From the NCBI RefSeq assembly GCF_029212575.1, contig NZ_JARGPK010000055.1:62001-126000 (forward strand): a stretch of 64,000 nt of DNA, written 5' to 3'. This DNA is from Antarcticimicrobium sp. GTDB lineage: Bacteria; Pseudomonadota; Alphaproteobacteria; Rhodobacterales; Rhodobacteraceae. Positions 1-11,031 of this stretch are shown here, in pieces. The notes below the pieces were generated by a model. The model made no database searches. It saw only the letters and a program-made list of their open reading frames with translations, and had not been told where the DNA came from. Each line of letters opens with the position of its first letter. Position 1 is the first letter of the stretch. The position numbers and the translations under genes are program-made.

Positions 1-398
1 GCCCGGTCGCGGCGCTGCTGCGCGATCTGCACCGGGGGCAGGGGGGCACGCTCGGCGGCTGCCGCATCGTCCACGCGCGCGGCGAAATCTGGGTCTGCCG
101 CGAGGTCAACGCGCTGAAAGACATCCGCGCGGCCCCCGATGAGGTCTGGGACAGGCGCTGGCGGCTGACCGGGCCGATGACGGCGGGGGCAGAGGTGCGC
201 GCGCTGGGCGCCAAGGGGCTGTCGCGCTGTCCCGGATGGACCGAAACCGGTCTGCCGCGCGCCGCGCTGGAACCCAGCCCGGCGGTCTGGCTGGGCAATG
301 ATTTGCGTGCCGCGCCGCTTGCCGGAATGGGTTTGGGATGGCGCGCGGAACCGGCGGAGGATGGCCCGGGCTTTGCCGCGACCCTTTTATCGCATTGA
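1..398 (+). CDS. tilS: tRNA(Ile)-lysidine synthase TilS, C-terminal part (5' end outside window)
   Basis: Only the last ~131 codons are present, reading in frame from base 3. TilS modifies the wobble cytidine of the AUA-reading tRNA-Ile to lysidine with ATP. The visible part matches the C-terminal substrate-binding region: a TLGGC segment, a WRL(T)GP stretch and the G-L-P R-A AL-E-P-SPA end typical of alphaproteobacterial TilS. The N-terminal PP-loop domain lies upstream and cannot be checked. The position directly before ftsH on the same strand is the usual arrangement in this group. Assignment rests on the C-terminal pattern plus synteny. Confidence 0.8.
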   Translation, partial: PVAALLRDLHRGQGGTLGGCRIVHARGEIWVCREVNALKDIRAAPDEVWDRRWRLTGPMTAGAEVRALGAKGLSRCPGWTETGLPRAALEPSPAVWLGNDLRAAPLAGMGLGWRAEPAEDGPGFAATLLSH

Positions 399-422
399 AC
401 CTGCCCCAATGATCTCTATTTT
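395..422 (+). promoter_or_regulatory. candidate sigma-70-type promoter of ftsH
   Basis: TTGAAC, a 16-base spacer and TATTTT, each box 4 of 6 to consensus. It overlaps the tilS stop codon and lies about 50 bases before the likely TTG start of ftsH. Inference only; no transcription start is known. Confidence 0.35.
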
Positions 423-472
423 ACCCTATGACACACGGTCGCCCGCGCGGCCGCGCATTTAGGAGAGCTTTC

Positions 473-2389
<1,917 letters not shown>

Positions 2390-2415
2390 GGGCGCGGAAC
2401 GCGGATCGCAACAGG

Positions 2416-2438
2416 CGGCCGGGGCAGTGCCCCGGCCG
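2416..2438 (+). terminator. rho-independent terminator after ftsH
   Basis: Perfect 10-bp stem (CGGCCGGGGC with GCCCCGGCCG), AGT loop, followed by TTTCGATTT. It lies 27 bases after the ftsH stop and separates ftsH from the MOSC gene. Confidence 0.75.
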
Positions 2439-2548
2439 TTTCGATTTCCTCGCCGGTTGGCGTTTTTGCTTTCGGTCGCGGACTGCGCTGGTGCAGTCTC
2501 GGCGGTAAACCGGGCCGTCAGGTCCGCAAGTTAGGTGGGGGACGTGAC

Positions 2549-3124
2549 ATGGCGACTTTGGAACAGACGGAACATGAGGGCGAGGTGGTCTGGCTGGGCC
2601 ATGTGCCTGCCGGCGGGTCGCTGCGCGCACAGCCGGTCGAACGGCTGGAGCTTGGCTTCGACGGAATCGCGGGCGGGCGGCACGCGGGGGAAACCCGCCC
2701 CTCCTGTTCGCGGGTGCTGAACCTCTATCCGCGCGACACCGAGATCGGCAACGTCCGCCAGCTGACCATCCTGTCGGAAAAGGAACTGGCCCGCATCGCC
2801 GCGGCCATGGGCGAGGACAGTCTCGATCCCGCCTTTCTGGGGGCCTCCATCGTGCTGCGTGGCATCCCCGATTTCACCCATGTGCCGCCGTCGTCGCGGC
2901 TGCAATCGGCCACCGGAACCACCCTGACCGTGGACATGGAGAACCTGCCCTGCGTTCTTCCGGGACGCGAGATCGAGGCCGAGCAGCCGGGCAAGGGCGC
3001 GGCCTTCAAACCGGCGGCCGAGGGGCGGCGCGGTGTCACCGCCTGGGTCGAACGGCCCGGTCCCCTCGCGCTCGGGGACCGGTTGCGGCTGTTCGTCCCG
3101 GCGCAGCGCCCCTGGACCCCCTGA
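2549..3124 (+). CDS. MOSC domain-containing protein
   Basis: A 191-residue stand-alone MOSC domain (molybdenum cofactor sulfurase C-terminal family). Visible family features: an Arg/Gln-leucine segment (VRQLTILSEKEL), the LGASIVLRGIPDF stretch, PPSSRLQ, and MENLPCVLPGREIE with the conserved cysteine, then GRRGVTAWVERPG. MOSC proteins bind or transfer sulfur or metal-sulfur groups; the substrate of this small version is unknown. It stands alone between the ftsH terminator and fhs. The ATG at the annotated start is preceded by GGTGGGGGAC. The domain call is firm; the cellular role is not. Confidence 0.85.
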   Translation: MATLEQTEHEGEVVWLGHVPAGGSLRAQPVERLELGFDGIAGGRHAGETRPSCSRVLNLYPRDTEIGNVRQLTILSEKELARIAAAMGEDSLDPAFLGASIVLRGIPDFTHVPPSSRLQSATGTTLTVDMENLPCVLPGREIEAEQPGKGAAFKPAAEGRRGVTAWVERPGPLALGDRLRLFVPAQRPWTP

Positions 3125-3218
3125 TCCGATTCGCCCCACCGTTTCCGATTTGCCCCCCCCGCGCGGCCATTCGCCGTTTCACGCTGCGAAAGTGTCGGAA
3201 ATTTCATCGGCCCGCCGA

Positions 3219-3266
3219 CCGCCGGGCGCTAAGGGTTGAACAGAACCGGCTCCATGCGCCGGGCGG
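3219..3266 (+). promoter_or_regulatory. structured 5' leader of fhs (candidate cis-regulatory hairpin)
   Basis: Two 11-base arms (CCGCCgGGCGC and GCGCCgGGCGG) pair perfectly except for one central G-G, enclosing a 26-base loop with AAGGGTTGAAC. The structure ends 27 bases before the fhs ATG and has no U-tract, so it is not a standard terminator. It could control fhs translation or mRNA stability. No known riboswitch class was recognised with confidence. Confidence 0.4.
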
Positions 3267-3293
3267 CAGGGACATTCAGGGGAACCGCGTAAG

Positions 3294-4970
3294 ATGAGCT
3301 TCAAATCCGACATCGAGATCGCCCGCGAGGCGAACAAGAAACCCATTCAGGCAATCGGTGCCAAACTGGGCATGACTGCCGACGACCTGCTGCCTTATGG
3401 CCATGACAAGGCCAAGGTCAGCCAGAACTTCATCGACAGCGTGCAGGGCAAGAAAAACGGCAAGCTGATCCTGGTCACCGCGATCAACCCGACCCCGGCG
3501 GGCGAGGGCAAGACCACCACCACCGTGGGCCTCGGCGACGGGCTGAACGCGATCGGCAAAAAGGCTGCGATCTGCATCCGCGAGGCCAGCCTCGGCCCCT
3601 GCTTCGGGATGAAGGGCGGCGCGGCCGGCGGCGGCTATGCCCAGGTCGTCCCGATGGAAGAGATGAACCTGCATTTCACCGGCGATTTCCACGCCATCAC
3701 CAGCGCCCACAACCTGCTGTCGGCGATGATCGACAACCACATCTACTGGGGCAACGATCTGGAGATCGACGAGCGCCGGGTGGTCTGGCGCCGGGTGATG
3801 GACATGAACGATCGCGCCCTGCGCGAAATCGTGACCAGCCTGGGCGGCGTCACCAACGGTTTTCCACGCCAGACCGGTTTCGACATCACCGTCGCCTCCG
3901 AGGTGATGGCGATCCTGTGCCTGGCAACCTCGCTCGAGGATCTGCAGAAACGTCTGGGCGATATCATCGTCGCCTATCGCCGCGACCGCAGCCCGATCTA
4001 CTGCCGCGACATCAAGGCCGACGGCGCGATGACCGTTCTGCTCAAGGACGCGATGCAGCCCAACCTGGTGCAGACGCTGGAGAACAACCCGGCCTTTGTC
4101 CACGGCGGCCCGTTTGCCAACATCGCCCATGGCTGCAACAGCGTCATTGCCACCACCACGGCGCTGAAACTGGCCGATTACGTGGTCACCGAGGCCGGCT
4201 TCGGCGCCGACCTGGGCGCCGAGAAATTCATGAACATCAAATGCCGCAAGGCCGGGCTGGCACCCTCGGCGGTGGTCGTGGTCGCCACCGTGCGCGCGAT
4301 GAAGATGAACGGCGGCGTCGCCAAGGGCGACCTGGGCGAAGAGAACGTCGCGGCGGTCGAGGCCGGCTGCCCGAACCTGGGCCGCCATATCGAGAACGTC
4401 AAATCCTTCGGCGTGCCGGTCGTGGTCGCGATCAACCACTTCGTCTCGGACACCGACGCCGAGATCGAGGCGGTCAAGGCATACGTCGCCTCGATGGGCT
4501 CCGAGGCGATCCTGTGCAAGCACTGGGCATCGGGCTCGGAAGGTACGCTCGAACTGGCCACCCGCGTGGCCGAGATCGCCGATGCCGACATGGCCAACTT
4601 CGCGCCGCTCTATCCCGACGAGATGAGCCTGTTCGAAAAGGTCGAGACCATCGCCAAGCGCATCTATCGCGCCGATGAGGTGCTGGCCGACCAGAAGATC
4701 CGCACCCAGTTGAAGGAATGGGAGGCGGCGGGCTACGGCAACCTGCCGGTCTGCATGGCCAAGACCCAGTACAGCTTTACCACCGACCCGAACCGGCGCG
4801 GCGCGCCGACCGGGCATTCGGTGCCGGTGCGCGAGGTGCGCCTCAGCGCCGGGGCCGGCTTCATCGTGGTGATCTGCGGCGAGATCATGACCATGCCGGG
4901 CCTGCCGCGGGTGCCGTCGGCCGAGGCGATCATGCTCAATGACATGGGCCAGATCGAGGGGCTGTTCTGA
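3294..4970 (+). CDS. fhs: formate--tetrahydrofolate ligase
   Basis: Catalyses ATP-dependent formation of 10-formyl-THF from formate and THF in the cytoplasm. The 558-residue length is normal. The nucleotide-binding [18 protein letters not shown] motif is at ~67-84, followed by [23 protein letters not shown] and [15 protein letters not shown], all characteristic of this enzyme. The C-terminal [16 protein letters not shown] block is also present. Its stop overlaps the start of a small exported-protein gene (TGATG), and folD follows, so a C1 operon fhs-x-folD is likely. In roseobacters this pair interconverts formate and methylene-THF during oxidation of methylated compounds (established for the pathway; inferred here). 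Confidence 0.97.
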   Translation: MSFKSDIEIAREANKKPIQAIGAKLGMTADDLLPYGHDKAKVSQNFIDSVQGKKNGKLILVTAINPTPAGEGKTTTTVGLGDGLNAIGKKAAICIREASLGPCFGMKGGAAGGGYAQVVPMEEMNLHFTGDFHAITSAHNLLSAMIDNHIYWGNDLEIDERRVVWRRVMDMNDRALREIVTSLGGVTNGFPRQTGFDITVASEVMAILCLATSLEDLQKRLGDIIVAYRRDRSPIYCRDIKADGAMTVLLKDAMQPNLVQTLENNPAFVHGGPFANIAHGCNSVIATTTALKLADYVVTEAGFGADLGAEKFMNIKCRKAGLAPSAVVVVATVRAMKMNGGVAKGDLGEENVAAVEAGCPNLGRHIENVKSFGVPVVVAINHFVSDTDAEIEAVKAYVASMGSEAILCKHWASGSEGTLELATRVAEIADADMANFAPLYPDEMSLFEKVETIAKRIYRADEVLADQKIRTQLKEWEAAGYGNLPVCMAKTQYSFTTDPNRRGAPTGHSVPVREVRLSAGAGFIVVICGEIMTMPGLPRVPSAEAIMLNDMGQIEGLF

Positions 4971-5518
4971 TGCTGCGATATGTTCTGGCCGGGCTGCTTC
5001 TGGCCGCACCCGCCAGCGCGCAGGACTGGTTTCTGCATGACTACGGCGAGTTGCGGGCCTTTCACGGCGACTGGCTCGCGGTCTGCGACGGTGCGGGCGC
5101 GGGACCCTGCCGGGTGGTGCAGACCGGGGTGGATCCCGGGTCGAACGCCTTTTTCGACCTGCGGCTTGCTGCGCACCGGATCGACGATTCGCCGGACTGG
5201 GCGATCGAGGTGATGGACCGCGGTATGCCCGCCAGCGCGCTCACGGAATTGCGCTTCAGCTTCGACGGCGACGAGGTCGCGGTACCACGCTCGGCCTGGA
5301 CCGCGGGCGACATGCACTCATCCAATGCTGTCGACACGGTAACGATCCGCGATCCCGACCTTGCGTATGAGCTTGTCGCGCGTATGAAGGCGGGAAACAG
5401 GGTCATTGTCACCTATGCGCCCATGGGCGAGGGCGACGGGCGGGCCGGCTTTCCCTTGCGCGGGGTGACGGCGGCGATGAACGCGGTCGAGGCGCGCGTG
5501 GTGGTGCGGCAGGAATAG
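4970..5518 (+). CDS. small exported protein of unknown function in the fhs-folD operon
   Basis: 182 residues with a clear signal peptide ([17 protein letters not shown], cleavage likely before QDW). The mature part has a tryptophan-rich start, two cysteines nine residues apart ([10 protein letters not shown]), and beta-rich alternation. It faintly resembles invasion-associated locus B (IalB)-type periplasmic proteins by its W...C...C pattern, but I cannot confirm membership. The start overlaps the fhs stop, implying translational coupling, and folD begins 13 bases after its stop. An exported protein between two cytosolic C1 enzymes is unexplained. Confidence 0.7.
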   Translation: MLRYVLAGLLLAAPASAQDWFLHDYGELRAFHGDWLAVCDGAGAGPCRVVQTGVDPGSNAFFDLRLAAHRIDDSPDWAIEVMDRGMPASALTELRFSFDGDEVAVPRSAWTAGDMHSSNAVDTVTIRDPDLAYELVARMKAGNRVIVTYAPMGEGDGRAGFPLRGVTAAMNAVEARVVVRQE

Positions 5519-5531
5519 ACAGGGACAGGAC

Positions 5532-6434
5532 ATGACAGCACAGATCATCGACGGCAAAGCCTTTGCTGCCACCGTACGCCGCCAGGTGGCCGACCAAGTG
5601 GCGCGCCTGAAATCCGATCACGGCATCACCCCGGGCCTGGCGGTGGTGCTGGTGGGCGAGGATCCGGCCAGCCAGGTCTATGTCCGCTCCAAGGGCAAGA
5701 TGACCGTCGAGGTCGGCATGAACTCCTACGAGCACAAGCTCGACGCCGACACCTCCGAGGCCGATCTTCTGGCGCTGATCGACCGGCTCAACGCTGATCC
5801 GGCGGTGCATGGCATATTGGTGCAACTGCCGCTGCCGGGCCACCTGGACGAGGCGCTGGTGATCAACGCCATCGACCCGGCCAAGGATGTGGACGGCTTC
5901 CACATCTCCAACGTCGGGCTGCTGGCGACCGGGCAGAAAGCCATGGTGCCCTGCACCCCGCTGGGCTGCCTGATGATGCTGCGCGATCATTTGGGCAGCC
6001 TGTCGGGCCTTGACGCGGTCGTCGTCGGGCGCTCCAACATCGTCGGCAAGCCGATGGCGCAGCTTCTGCTGCGCGACAGCTGCACCGTGACCATCGCGCA
6101 TTCCCGCACCAGGGATATTCAGGAGGTCACCCGCCGCGCCGATATCGTCATCGCCGCCGTCGGCCGCCCCGAGATGATCACCGGCGACTGGATCCGGCCC
6201 GGCGCGACGGTGATCGACGTGGGCATCAACCGCATCGACGCCCCGGAAAAGGGTGAGGGCAAGACCCGGCTGGTCGGCGATTGCCAGTTCGACAGCTGCG
6301 CCGAGGTGGCAGGCGCGATCACCCCGGTGCCCGGCGGTGTGGGGCCGATGACCATCGCCTGCCTGCTGGCCAACACGCTGACCGCCTGCTGCCGCGCCAA
6401 CGGGCTGAAAGAGCCCGAGGGGCTGACCGCCTGA
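5532..6434 (+). CDS. folD: bifunctional methylenetetrahydrofolate dehydrogenase / cyclohydrolase
   Basis: Interconverts 5,10-methylene-THF and 10-formyl-THF through methenyl-THF, using NADP. 300 residues. The catalytic YVRSKGK motif places the essential lysine at ~54. [18 protein letters not shown] and the dinucleotide-binding [11 protein letters not shown] follow, with a conserved DVGINRI and [10 protein letters not shown] near the C-terminus. It is preceded by AGGGACAGGAC, a good ribosome site. The third gene of the likely fhs operon; together they run reversible C1-folate chemistry. Confidence 0.96.
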   Translation: MTAQIIDGKAFAATVRRQVADQVARLKSDHGITPGLAVVLVGEDPASQVYVRSKGKMTVEVGMNSYEHKLDADTSEADLLALIDRLNADPAVHGILVQLPLPGHLDEALVINAIDPAKDVDGFHISNVGLLATGQKAMVPCTPLGCLMMLRDHLGSLSGLDAVVVGRSNIVGKPMAQLLLRDSCTVTIAHSRTRDIQEVTRRADIVIAAVGRPEMITGDWIRPGATVIDVGINRIDAPEKGEGKTRLVGDCQFDSCAEVAGAITPVPGGVGPMTIACLLANTLTACCRANGLKEPEGLTA

Positions 6435-6435
6435 C

Positions 6436-6852
6436 CTAGCCCGCTGTGACCGGCACCATGGTGCCGGTCAGCACCGCGATCAGGGTCTCCTCGTCGCCGT
6501 CCAGCGCGTGCACCTCGGCCGAGACCACCAGCAGCCGCCGCCCGGGCTTGATCACCTTTCCCGTGGCGCGCAGCCTCTCGCCCCGGCCCGGGGCGAGCAG
6601 ATTGATCTTGATCTCCGCCGTCATCACCTCGCTGTCCAGGGGCATCACGCTCAGCGCGCTGTACCCGGCGGCGGTGTCGCCCAGCGCGAATGTCAGCCCG
6701 GCATGCGCCACCCCGTGCTGCTGGCGGCTGCCCGGCAGGATCGGCGCCGAGATCACCACCCGGCCCGGCTCCACGCTGTCCAGTCGTGCGCCCAGAGTGT
6801 CCATCATGCTCTGCCGGGCAAAGCTCTGTTCGATCCGATCTTGCTGTTCCAT
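6436..6852 (-). CDS. PaaI-family hotdog-fold thioesterase
   Basis: 138 residues beginning MEQQDRIEQSFARQ. The hotdog core shows HGVAHAGLTFALGDTAAGYSAL with the active-site-type HG...DTAAG, then VMTAEIKINLLAPGRGERL. This matches PaaI/DUF4442-type acyl-CoA thioesterases; the acyl substrate is not predictable. A longer frame extends upstream, but the start used has a GGGAGG site 8 bases before and gives the usual N-terminus. Convergent with folD (stops one base apart) and divergent from the LytTR regulator. Confidence 0.85.
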   Translation of the reverse strand: MEQQDRIEQSFARQSMMDTLGARLDSVEPGRVVISAPILPGSRQQHGVAHAGLTFALGDTAAGYSALSVMPLDSEVMTAEIKINLLAPGRGERLRATGKVIKPGRRLLVVSAEVHALDGDEETLIAVLTGTMVPVTAG

Positions 6853-6991
6853 ATCGGTGGCCTCCCGTCCCGACCAGCACGCCGCAGCGGTGTGACCGGA
6901 ACGTTCTGTCCGGTTGACCTCACGGAAAGTTGTGCCAATACACGATGCATTCATCATAATTTTCACCTTATGGTCAATACATTAGAGATAT

Positions 6992-7813
6992 TTGATTGGC
7001 ATTCGATTGACGTTCCACACGAAGCGACCCTTCAAAGCACGCCTGTTCCCGTCGATCTCGTCGGGCGAAACCGTGATCCTGCCGGTTCTGTGCTTTCTCG
7101 CGGCCTATGCAGGACCCTTTGGGACTTACAACAACAGCTTCCCCTACCGGCTGGCGTTCTGGACACTTGTCATCTTCACCTCGGTTCTGATGGCCGGGTG
7201 GTTCACGCGCCTGGCGCATCGGCTGGTCAGCCGCAAAAGGCCGTGGCTCCAGGATCTCTTCGTTGTCGGCCTGATGACCGCCTGTTTCTCCCCGGTCCTG
7301 ATCGGGTACAGCGCCGGGTTCCTGGCCGTCAGGTTCGCCTCGCTTGCCGATGCGCTGCCTTTTGCGCAATTCGTCGCGATCATCTCGCTCTGCATCACGA
7401 CAAGCCGCCGCATCATCGCAGGTCGGCTGCGGGGGGCATCCTCCGACCCGGACGCCGGTGAGGGCGAGTCGGCGGACACGCTGTCACCGGAACCGGTGCC
7501 CGAACCCCGGCTGATGCGCCGTCTGCCGGAGAGCTTCCGGGGGCCGATCCTGCGGTTGACAGTCGAGGATCACTTCGTCGATGTGGTCGGTCCCGAGCAA
7601 ACCCATCGGCTGCGCATGCGCTTTTCCGACGCCATCGACGAGATGGACCCGATCACGGGATTCTGCACCCATCGGTCGCATTGGGTGGCGTGCGCGGCGG
7701 TCGAGCGGGTGGACCGCGACGGCGGGCGGATCTTTCTGGTCCTGACCAACGGGGACCAGGTGCCGGTCAGCCGCACCTATCGCCCGCAGGTCGAGGTCGC
7801 CGGCCTGCTCTGA
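6992..7813 (+). CDS. membrane-anchored LytTR-family DNA-binding regulator
   Basis: 273 residues. The N-terminal half contains about four hydrophobic segments (around 28-42, 55-72, 90-110, 118-135), followed by an acidic/proline linker. A LytTR DNA-binding domain occupies ~180-273 (LRLTVEDHFVDVV, FSDAIDEMD, GFCTHRSHWVA, LVLTNGDQVPVSRTYRPQV). Such proteins bind DNA while membrane-tethered; no receiver domain is present. An in-frame stop lies 9 bases before the TTG start, so the N-terminus must be at this TTG or another TTG five codons on. No clear Shine-Dalgarno is visible. Regulon unknown; the thioesterase is divergent from it. Confidence 0.8.
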   Translation: MIGIRLTFHTKRPFKARLFPSISSGETVILPVLCFLAAYAGPFGTYNNSFPYRLAFWTLVIFTSVLMAGWFTRLAHRLVSRKRPWLQDLFVVGLMTACFSPVLIGYSAGFLAVRFASLADALPFAQFVAIISLCITTSRRIIAGRLRGASSDPDAGEGESADTLSPEPVPEPRLMRRLPESFRGPILRLTVEDHFVDVVGPEQTHRLRMRFSDAIDEMDPITGFCTHRSHWVACAAVERVDRDGGRIFLVLTNGDQVPVSRTYRPQVEVAGLL

Positions 7814-7817
7814 CCAC

Positions 7818-8480
7818 TCAGCGCGGCATCGGGATGGCATGCACCTCCGCCCCGGTCAGCAGCGCCAGCGCCTCGCGCCGCATAAGCGTGGCAAGCGCCG
7901 AGTTGTTGCTGCGCAGCCCGCCGGTATAGGTGCCATAGGCGGGCAGGATCACCCGGTCGCGGTCGAGCAGGAAGGCCGCCCGCGTCACCGTCTGGCCCCG
8001 GCTGCGGATCGACGCCTTGGGGTGGTAATGTCCCGAAACCTCGCCGCTGGCGCCGGGGCGCGCGATATGGCGAAAACTCAGCGGCGCCACCGGCAGTTCG
8101 GTCAACAGCGTTCCGGCCAGACCTACCGGGCCGGGATCGTGGTTGCCCGCGATCCAGACCCAGCGCCGGCCCGCCTGCAACTTGGCGAGCCACAGCCGCT
8201 CCTCCTCCGGCAGGGCCCGGGCCGCGTCGAGATCGTCGAAACTGTCACCCAGGCAAACCACAGTCCGGGCCTGGCTTCGGGCCAGGTCGGCGGCCAGCCG
8301 GTTCAGCGTGTCGCGGGTGTCATAGGGCGGCAGGGTGCCGCCGCCGCGCCGGGCGATCCGCTCGGACTTGCCCAGATGCAGATCCGAAACGCACAAGAGC
8401 GCGCGGTCCGGCCACCACAGCGCGCCGGTCCCCAGCGCCACCAACGACACGCCGGCAAGGGAGAAGTCATACCCGTTCAT
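7818..8480 (-). CDS. pdeM: ligase-associated DNA damage response endonuclease PdeM
   Basis: Calcineurin-like metallophosphoesterase of 220 residues. Metal-binding motifs are visible in order: SDLHLGK, GDSFDD, GNHDPG and SGHYHPK. The family is found with the ligase-associated DEXH helicase, the gene directly upstream here (53 bases). The start MNGYDF gives the family-typical N-terminus; in-frame ATGs 12 and 36 bases upstream remain possible. The product is probably cytoplasmic and nicks or processes DNA. No DNA ligase or exonuclease partner is in this window. Confidence 0.88.
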   Translation of the reverse strand: MNGYDFSLAGVSLVALGTGALWWPDRALLCVSDLHLGKSERIARRGGGTLPPYDTRDTLNRLAADLARSQARTVVCLGDSFDDLDAARALPEEERLWLAKLQAGRRWVWIAGNHDPGPVGLAGTLLTELPVAPLSFRHIARPGASGEVSGHYHPKASIRSRGQTVTRAAFLLDRDRVILPAYGTYTGGLRSNNSALATLMRREALALLTGAEVHAIPMPR

Positions 8481-8533
8481 GCTCCGTTCCATGCCGGGCA
8501 GGGCCGGAAAAGGCAAGGGGGATCACGGGCCCG

Positions 8534-10984
8534 TCATCCCCGCGACGGCGCGGACCTCTCCGCCTCGGCCTGATGCAACGCCGCCAGCCCCGAGGCCTGC
8601 ATCAGCCGCGCCGCCTCTTCCGCCATCAGCCGGTTTTCGGCCTGTCCGGCGACCGGCACCTTTCCCACCTCAAGCAGCAGCGGCGCGGCCAGCGGCGTGA
8701 TCCGCGTCAGCCGCATATGGTCGATGCGGCCACCGATCCGCTCCAGCATCTCCTCGATCCGGCCGAAATCGACCAGCCCGCGCTCGGCCTCGGTGCGGGT
8801 GATGCGCAGCAACAGGTGGTCGGGATCGTATTTCGCCAGCGTGTCATAGAGGATATCCGAGGAAAACACCGCCTGTCGCCCGGTCTTGCGCTGGGCGGCG
8901 GGGATGTTGCGCTCGATCAGCCCGGCGATGGTGGCGGAGGCGCGAAAGGTGCGCTTCATCACCGCGTTGCCTGCCAGCCAGCCCTCCAGCCCGTCGCGCA
9001 GGGCCTCCGGGTCGAACAGCGGCGCAGGGTCTGCCAGCGGCTCCAGCCCCCAGATCAGCGTCGCGTAATCGCTGGCCACGAAGCCCAGCGGCGCCAGCCC
9101 CAGCTCCTCCATCCGCTTGGTCAGCAAGAGCCCCAGCGTCTGCTGCGCGTTGCGCCCGGCAAATCCGTAGACGCAGGCATGTTCGCGCCCGTCGTGGGCA
9201 AAGCTCTCGACCAGCAATCGCCCGGCCTGCGGAAGCTGCGACATGCGCGCCTGCAACGCCAGCCAGTCGGCGGTGTGGCGGGGCAGTTGCGGCCAGTCGC
9301 CTTGTGCGAAAAGATCCAGGATGCGCGCGCTGAGCTGGGTCGAGGTGGCGAATTTTGTACCCATGAAGGTGGCGATTTTCGGCTTGCGGCCCTTGTCCCG
9401 GCTGACTTCGACGGTCATTTCGCGCAGCCCTTCGTAGCGCACGATCCTGCCGCCGATCAGGAAGGTATCGCCGGCGGTGAGCGAGGCGGCGAACCCCTCC
9501 TCCACCTCGCCCAGCGGTTTGCCACCGCGCCCGCGCATCCGCACCTTGAGTGTATCGCTGTCCTGGATCGTGCCGATGTTCATCCGGATCCGCTGGGCAC
9601 TGCGCGGGTCGCGCAACTGCCACAGCCCGTCGGGCCGCTGCTGCAATCTCTGCCACTTGTCATAGGCGCGCAGGGCATAACCGCCGGTGGCGCAGAACTG
9701 CAGGCAATCGTCGAAGTCGGCGCGGCTCAGCCAGGCATAGGGCCCGGCGCTGCGCACCTCGTCATAGAGCGCATCGGCATCGAACGGCCCGGAACAGGCG
9801 GCGATCAGGATCTGCTGGCACAGCACGTCGAGCGGGCCCGGCCCGCGCGGATCGCCGTCCAGCGCATGATCGCGCACCGCCTCCAGCGCGGCCATGCATT
9901 CCACCACCTCGAAGCGGTTGGCGGGCACCAGCAACGCCTTGGACGGCGCGTTGTAGCGGTGATTGGCCCGCCCGATCCGCTGCACCAGGCGTTTGACGTT
10001 CTTCGGCGCACCGACCTGCACCACCAGGTCCACGTCGCCCCAGTCGATGCCGAGGTCGAGGCTGCCGGTGCAGACGATGGCGCGCAGCTCGCCGCGCACC
10101 ATCGCCGCCTCCACCCGCTCGCGCTGCCCCCGGTCGAGCGACCCGTGATGGATGCCGATCGGCAACCCCTCGTCATTGGCCAGCCAGAGGTTGTGGAAAA
10201 AGATCTCGGCCTGGGCGCGGGTGTTGTGAAAGATCAGCGTGGTGCGGTGCCTGCGGATCTGTTCCATCACCGCCGGGATCGCATGGGCCGCCCCGCCGCC
10301 GGCCCATGGCGGCAACTCGTCGGTTTCCAGCATGGCGATATCCGGATCGGGGCCGGGATCGGCCAGCACGATGTCGCAGGGATCGGGGTGCCGCGCCAGC
10401 AGACGCGCCATCGCGCCCGGGTCCTCCACCGTTGCCGAGAGGCCGACGCGGCGCAGCCCGGGGCAGAGCGTTTCGAGCCGCGCCAATGCCAGCATCAGCT
10501 GATCGCCGCGCTTGGATTCGGCCAGCGCGTGGATCTCGTCCACGACCACCCGTTTCAGCCCGGAAAATGTACGTTCCGCGTCCTCGTAGGAGGTCAGCAG
10601 CGCCAGACTCTCCGGGGTGGTCAGCAGGATATGCGGCGGGTCGGCGCGCTGGCGTTTCTTGCGCGTTTGCGAGGTATCGCCGGTGCGGTCGTCGATGCGG
10701 ATCGGCAGCCCGATCTCTTCGACCGGGCTGCGCAGGTTGCGCTTGATGTCGGCGGCCAGCGCCTTGAGCGGGCTGACATAAAGCGTGTGCAGCCCCTCGG
10801 GCGGGGTTTCGCCCAGCTCGGCTAGGGTGGGCAGGAAACCGGCCATGGTCTTGCCGCCGCCGGTGGGCGCGATCAGCAGCGTCGCCGGATCGCCCGCGCG
10901 CTCCAGCATCGCCCGCTGATGCGGGTGCAGCGACCAGCCCTTGGCGGCGAACCAGTTACGAAGTTTCGGGGGCAGGTCGGGCAT
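8534..10984 (-). CDS. ligase-associated DNA damage response DEXH-box helicase (Lhr-like)
   Basis: 816 residues of superfamily-2 helicase. Walker A PTGGGKT is at ~40-46 after a Q-motif-like HPHQRAML. Motif Ia (YVSPLKALAADI), the DEIH box (VVVDEIHAL), SAT (VGLSATV) and helicase C motifs (GSLDLGIDWGDVD, QRIGRANHR) follow. The C-terminal half has the Lhr winged-helix/beta-barrel region with the GDTFLIGGRIVRYEGLRE stretch. The ATG was preferred to an upstream in-frame TTG; neither has a strong ribosome site. Downstream of the MarR regulator and broken oxidoreductase and upstream of pdeM, on the same strand. Confidence 0.93.
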   Translation of the reverse strand: MPDLPPKLRNWFAAKGWSLHPHQRAMLERAGDPATLLIAPTGGGKTMAGFLPTLAELGETPPEGLHTLYVSPLKALAADIKRNLRSPVEEIGLPIRIDDRTGDTSQTRKKRQRADPPHILLTTPESLALLTSYEDAERTFSGLKRVVVDEIHALAESKRGDQLMLALARLETLCPGLRRVGLSATVEDPGAMARLLARHPDPCDIVLADPGPDPDIAMLETDELPPWAGGGAAHAIPAVMEQIRRHRTTLIFHNTRAQAEIFFHNLWLANDEGLPIGIHHGSLDRGQRERVEAAMVRGELRAIVCTGSLDLGIDWGDVDLVVQVGAPKNVKRLVQRIGRANHRYNAPSKALLVPANRFEVVECMAALEAVRDHALDGDPRGPGPLDVLCQQILIAACSGPFDADALYDEVRSAGPYAWLSRADFDDCLQFCATGGYALRAYDKWQRLQQRPDGLWQLRDPRSAQRIRMNIGTIQDSDTLKVRMRGRGGKPLGEVEEGFAASLTAGDTFLIGGRIVRYEGLREMTVEVSRDKGRKPKIATFMGTKFATSTQLSARILDLFAQGDWPQLPRHTADWLALQARMSQLPQAGRLLVESFAHDGREHACVYGFAGRNAQQTLGLLLTKRMEELGLAPLGFVASDYATLIWGLEPLADPAPLFDPEALRDGLEGWLAGNAVMKRTFRASATIAGLIERNIPAAQRKTGRQAVFSSDILYDTLAKYDPDHLLLRITRTEAERGLVDFGRIEEMLERIGGRIDHMRLTRITPLAAPLLLEVGKVPVAGQAENRLMAEEAARLMQASGLAALHQAEAERSAPSRG

Positions 10985-11031
10985 GGGGGCGACTGTAGGG
11001 CGCGGCGCAAGGCCCGCCAATGCCCTTTGCT

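Noticed and set aside
8573-10825. 750-codon open frame opposite the helicase gene
   Set aside because: Antisense of a confirmed helicase with no recognisable domain; GC-driven shadow.
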